Shown in pieces: positions 15,081-15,152 of a stretch of DNA of 15,152 nucleotides (position 1 is the stretch's first letter; each line of letters starts with the position of its first letter). The position numbers and the translations under genes were made by a program. Under the pieces are notes generated by a model. It was given only the letters and a program-made list of their open reading frames with translations, was not told the DNA's origin and made no database searches. Origin of the DNA: Cyanobacteria bacterium UBA11153 (GTDB taxonomy: Bacteria; Cyanobacteriota; Cyanobacteriia; Cyanobacteriales; Coleofasciculaceae); assembly GCA_003511885.1 (NCBI GenBank), contig DOIX01000200.1, positions 1 through 15,152 on the forward strand, read 5' to 3'.

Positions 15081-15152
15081 CCGATATTTACTCCGCAGTG
15101 ATGTACTTATGATCGCGTGCTTTGATCGGTATTGGATAGTAAATTTATCGAA

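Overview
The window looks like a piece of a cyanobacterial chromosome, probably from a filamentous Oscillatoriales-type species. The HIP1 octamer GCGATCGC occurs at least ten times (for example 1548, 2243, 8633, 9901, 10414, 11775, 11939, 12593, 13772, 14499). Intergenic DNA is crowded with short dispersed palindromes and short tandem repeats of the kind common in these genomes, and the protein families fit. The genus cannot be fixed from the sequence alone.

Layout. 1-170: one arm of a palindromic dispersed repeat followed by a 14-bp tandem repeat. 155-1504 (-): exported SpoIID/LytB-domain protein. 1505-1893: divergent control region with a candidate operator. 1894-4899 (+): large membrane protein joining a winged-helix domain, Ig-like domains, one membrane helix and a second set of Ig-like repeats. 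4903-6657 (-): apolipoprotein N-acyltransferase (lnt), converging tail to tail with a 3-bp gap and carrying an in-frame linker made of repeat DNA. 6658-7037: four different dispersed repeats and no gene. 7038-7664 (-): PD-(D/E)XK nuclease-fold protein. 7765-7838 (-): tRNA-Arg(ACG) with a strong terminator. 7894-8394 (+): moaC. 8395-8922: MITE-like element and empty DNA. 8923-9138 (+): small two-helix membrane protein. 9139-9659: repeats. 9660-12029 (+): VIT/VWA protein. 12182-14326 (-): glyS. 14327-14675: tandem repeats and palindromes. 14676-15080 (-): small membrane protein with a coiled-coil start.

The genes do not form one pathway. Housekeeping functions (Lnt in lipoprotein maturation, MoaC in molybdenum cofactor synthesis, GlyS and tRNA-Arg in translation) are mixed with poorly known envelope proteins (SpoIID-like, wHTH/Ig/TM, VIT-VWA, two small membrane proteins). 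Almost every gene is a single transcription unit, separated from its neighbours by repeats or convergent ends.

I see no clear new defence, mobile or biosynthetic system. The items most worth a second look are the wHTH-Ig-TM-Ig protein with its possible operator, the pair of inverted palindromic repeats whose inner stems differ in sequence but still pair, the mirrored arrangement of repeats around the nuclease/tRNA/moaC block, and the repeat DNA used as coding sequence in lnt and as the 3' ends of three genes.
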